Positions 6,543-7,466 of a stretch of 7,466 nt of DNA are shown here, piece after piece. Source of the stretch: Paracoccaceae bacterium (lineage in GTDB: Bacteria; Pseudomonadota; Alphaproteobacteria; Rhodobacterales; Rhodobacteraceae); assembly GCA_026982275.1 (NCBI GenBank), contig JALSHK010000503.1:1-7466 (forward strand). The letters are read 5' to 3'. The notes below the pieces were generated by a model. It was given only the letters and a program-made list of their open reading frames with translations. It made no database searches and had not been told where the DNA came from. Position numbers and translations under genes: made by a program. The stretch's first letter is position 1. Each line of letters starts with the position of its first letter.

Positions 6543-6543
6543 T
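6519..6543. repeat. Nine-base direct repeat and overlapping inverted repeats in the divergent control region
   Basis: ACTGTCAAT occurs at 6519-6527 and again at 6535-6543, a 16-base period. Between them, GTCAAT-AAT-ATTGAC (6522-6536) and ATTGAC-T-GTCAAT (6531-6543) are perfect palindromes sharing one arm, so there are three half-sites in alternating orientation. They cover the -35 boxes of both divergent promoters, a likely place for a regulator to control cysK and the DUF3703 gene together. Which regulator is unknown. Confidence 0.5.
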
Positions 6544-6560
6544 TGAATTTGCGATATAGA
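6532..6560 (+). promoter_or_regulatory. Predicted sigma-70-type promoter of the DUF3703 gene
   Basis: TTGACT (6532-6537), a 17-base spacer, and TATAGA (6555-6560), each close to consensus at ideal spacing. The predicted start is near 6567, giving an AT-rich leader of about 72 bases. Its -35 shares base 6537 with the -35 of the cysK promoter on the other strand. Confidence 0.6.
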
Positions 6561-6573
6561 CACCTTGTGTCTA
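6557..6573. promoter_or_regulatory. Operator-like palindrome over the -10 and start site of the DUF3703 promoter
   Basis: TAGACAC-CTT-GTGTCTA: a perfect inverted repeat with 7-base arms that overlaps the TATAGA -10 box and the predicted start site. A dimer bound here would block RNA polymerase, so a repressor site is the simplest reading. I do not recognise the motif as belonging to a named regulator. Confidence 0.5.
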
Positions 6574-6638
6574 GGTTATATTCCCCAAGCCTATAAAGAG
6601 ATTTCGGGATATTTTTTACAATTAAAAGGGGAGTTATT

Positions 6639-6992
6639 ATGCATAAAAAACTGAAAACGGCTTACAGGTCGGAAATGGCTCTGGGGAAGAGGCTTTTTTC
6701 CGAAGGTAAATTCAAAGAGGCGTTTCACCATTTCGAGCGCGCGCATGTGCTGGGGCAATTTTATGTGATTCCGCATGCCAGAACCCATATCTGGATGCTG
6801 GCTCTTGGTATAAGAACCGGTAATGCCAGAGAGATACTGGGCCAGATTATCCGTATTCCGCTGGGTCTGATAGGGTCCGCTTTGGGCAAGGTGCCTTTGG
6901 GCAATACCGGGGGAGCGAATGTAAAGCTATCGAGCAAAATGCCTATTCCGGAGGATTTAAAAGCCTATCTAGAGCCGGATGCGGGAGATTGA
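6639..6992 (+). CDS. DUF3703 family protein
   Basis: Small protein of 117 residues, recognised from memory as DUF3703; its molecular function is unknown. The conserved block is seen in HHFERAHVLGQ (30-40), PHARTHIWML (45-54), GNAREILGQIIRIPLGLIGSALGKVP (61-86) and GNTGGANV (88-95), followed by MPIPEDL (101-107). His36, His46 and His50 are regularly placed and could bind a metal or substrate (inference). The N-terminal half looks like a TPR-type helical hairpin. The segment around 65-83 is hydrophobic but contains charged residues, so I do not call it a membrane helix. I recall family members near heavy-metal resistance genes, but no such gene is visible here. The start is clear: GGGGAG five bases upstream of the ATG. 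It has its own promoter with an operator-like palindrome and a terminator directly at its stop, so it is a single-gene unit. Confidence 0.85.
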   Translation: MHKKLKTAYRSEMALGKRLFSEGKFKEAFHHFERAHVLGQFYVIPHARTHIWMLALGIRTGNAREILGQIIRIPLGLIGSALGKVPLGNTGGANVKLSSKMPIPEDLKAYLEPDAGD

Positions 6993-7005
6993 ACCCTCCC
7001 GTTTT
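6982..7005 (+). terminator. Intrinsic terminator of the DUF3703 gene
   Basis: CGGGAG (6982-6987) pairs with CTCCCG (6996-7001) across an 8-base loop and is followed directly by TTTT (7002-7005). The stem begins inside the last codons and the loop contains the stop codon, so the gene and its terminator overlap. Confidence 0.65.
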
Positions 7006-7149
7006 CAGGTGATTACACCGTTGGATCTGTCGTAGATGCGCGGGATTTCCGCAAGTTTCAATATAGGGTGCGGCGGGCCAAATCCATACATAACCAATAA
7101 TACGGGATTCCCTTGATAGACAGGGCGGTGCCGGGCTAATGATCGCATT
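7006..7149. other. No gene recognised; probably eroded DNA
   Basis: Between the DUF3703 terminator and the recognisable pseudogene I find no frame with family-like sequence. Stops occur in all plus frames (for example TAA at 7098-7100 and TGA/TAG at 7114-7119). The minus-strand frames stay open somewhat longer but have no convincing start or motif. The stretch may be the destroyed front of the pseudogene or plain intergenic sequence. Confidence 0.4.
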
Positions 7150-7382
7150 ATGGAAAGGGGTGGTGCGCAGGAAGTGGAGATGCTGCACCACGGGCCCGAA
7201 AGCCCGGATTTCAACATTCGCCGCTGTCAGTTTTCCGGAGTTTACAAGAAAACCGGGCTGGGGGATATTGGCTATATGCCTTGTTTTGTGCCGTTTCAAT
7301 CCGGATTTCGGGCGTGAGCCAGCCGGACCATCATGCGGGCGCCTCTTGTTGCGGTTTTGGCTTCAGGGTGAAGGGAAAGGCT
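7150..7382 (+). pseudogene. Broken C-terminal part of an L-2-amino-thiazoline-4-carboxylate hydrolase-type gene
   Basis: The frame from the ATG at 7150 runs 55 codons to TGA at 7315-7317 and reads like the interior of an ATC-hydrolase-family protein: the acidic run AQEVEMLHHG, then DFNIRRCQFSGVYKKTGLGD (residues 20-39) and PFQSGFRA (48-55). These correspond to the family pattern DFNVTRCxYAExYRELGL...DFAxxEGF. After the stop the similarity continues in other frames: RTIMRA near 7325-7342, then GASCCGFGFRVKGK near 7338-7379. These resemble the family ending TIMxGAxxCDFRF. At least one frame break and the lost Asp and Arg of CDFR argue for decay. Upstream of 7150 I recognise no N-terminal half in any frame, only stop codons. 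The family assignment is from memory of conserved patterns. Sequencing error could explain one frameshift but not the missing front. Confidence 0.5.
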
Positions 7383-7466
7383 AGCTTCCAGCGGTTTCCA
7401 GCGTGTCTACATTTTGACGCATCTGGCGAATGACCTTTAAAAACACCTCAAGATCTGCAGGATCAA
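7381..7466 (-). CDS. 3' end of an unidentified gene (partial, cut by window edge)
   Basis: Reading leftward from the right edge, 27 codons end in TAG at 7383-7381: DPADLEVFLKVIRQM, then RQNVDTLETAGS. The residues alternate as in an amphipathic helix or coiled coil, which would suit the C-terminal helix of a small transcription regulator such as a MarR- or MerR-type protein. The segment is too short to assign. It converges on the pseudogene, overlapping its last two bases. If it is a regulator, it could be the one that binds the operators near the DUF3703 gene, but that is speculation. Confidence 0.45.
   Translation of the reverse strand, partial: DPADLEVFLKVIRQMRQNVDTLETAGS

Noticed and set aside
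6943..7299. A 118-residue minus-strand frame over the end of DUF3703 and the following region
   Set aside because: It runs antisense through the DUF3703 terminator and the pseudogene and shows no domain or Shine-Dalgarno.
7139..7384. An 81-residue plus-strand frame near the right edge
   Set aside because: No family resemblance. A neighbouring frame in the same stretch shows ATC-hydrolase-like patterns and explains the sequence better.
1..7466. Mobile elements, CRISPR arrays, tRNA or rRNA genes
   Set aside because: I saw no transposase-like protein, regularly spaced repeats, terminal inverted repeats or RNA gene signatures on either strand.

Overview
The window reads as chromosomal DNA of an alphaproteobacterium. 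It is GC-rich, has tightly packed overlapping genes, and carries a CysK whose C-terminus (PSFAERYLST) I associate from memory with alphaproteobacteria; placement below class level would be a guess. About three quarters of it (1-5470) is a catabolic cluster for the lower part of the protocatechuate 4,5-cleavage / gallate pathway. The rest is an unrelated cysteine synthase gene, a small DUF3703 gene, and a decayed segment at the right edge.

Layout. Minus strand, reading leftward from 2148: galB (4-oxalomesaconate hydratase, PIG-L fold), ligK/galC (4-carboxy-4-hydroxy-2-oxoadipate aldolase) and galD/ligU (PrpF-family oxalomesaconate tautomerase/isomerase, cut by the left edge). They overlap by 4 and 8 bases, as in a translationally coupled operon. 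Divergent from them is a 402-residue LysR-type regulator with two complete winged-helix DNA-binding domains in tandem. Then, same direction, come a beta-hydroxyacid-dehydrogenase-like protein with a DUF1932-type C-terminus and ligC (4-carboxy-2-hydroxymuconate-6-semialdehyde dehydrogenase), overlapping by 4 bases. ligC converges on cysK (minus) across a 24-base gap holding a GC-rich hairpin. cysK and the DUF3703 gene diverge from a compact control region with overlapping promoters and three palindromes. Beyond 7005 there is no intact gene: 7150-7382 looks like the broken C-terminal half of an L-2-amino-thiazoline-4-carboxylate hydrolase-type gene, and the final bases hold the end of an unidentified minus-strand gene.

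How the genes work together. From established pathway knowledge, LigC oxidises the ring-cleavage product of protocatechuate to 2-pyrone-4,6-dicarboxylate (PDC). PDC is hydrolysed by LigI, not in this window, to oxalomesaconate. GalD/LigU isomerises that, GalB hydrates it to 4-carboxy-4-hydroxy-2-oxoadipate, and LigK cleaves this to pyruvate and oxaloacetate. The ring-cleavage dioxygenase (LigAB) and LigI are missing here and may lie beyond the left edge or elsewhere. The cluster pairs LigC, typical of the protocatechuate branch, with a GalB-type hydratase.

Most worth following up are the double-headed LysR regulator, the DUF1932-type dehydrogenase coupled to ligC with no assigned pathway step, the perfect 20-base palindrome before it, and the overlapping divergent promoters with an operator-like palindrome between cysK and the DUF3703 gene.
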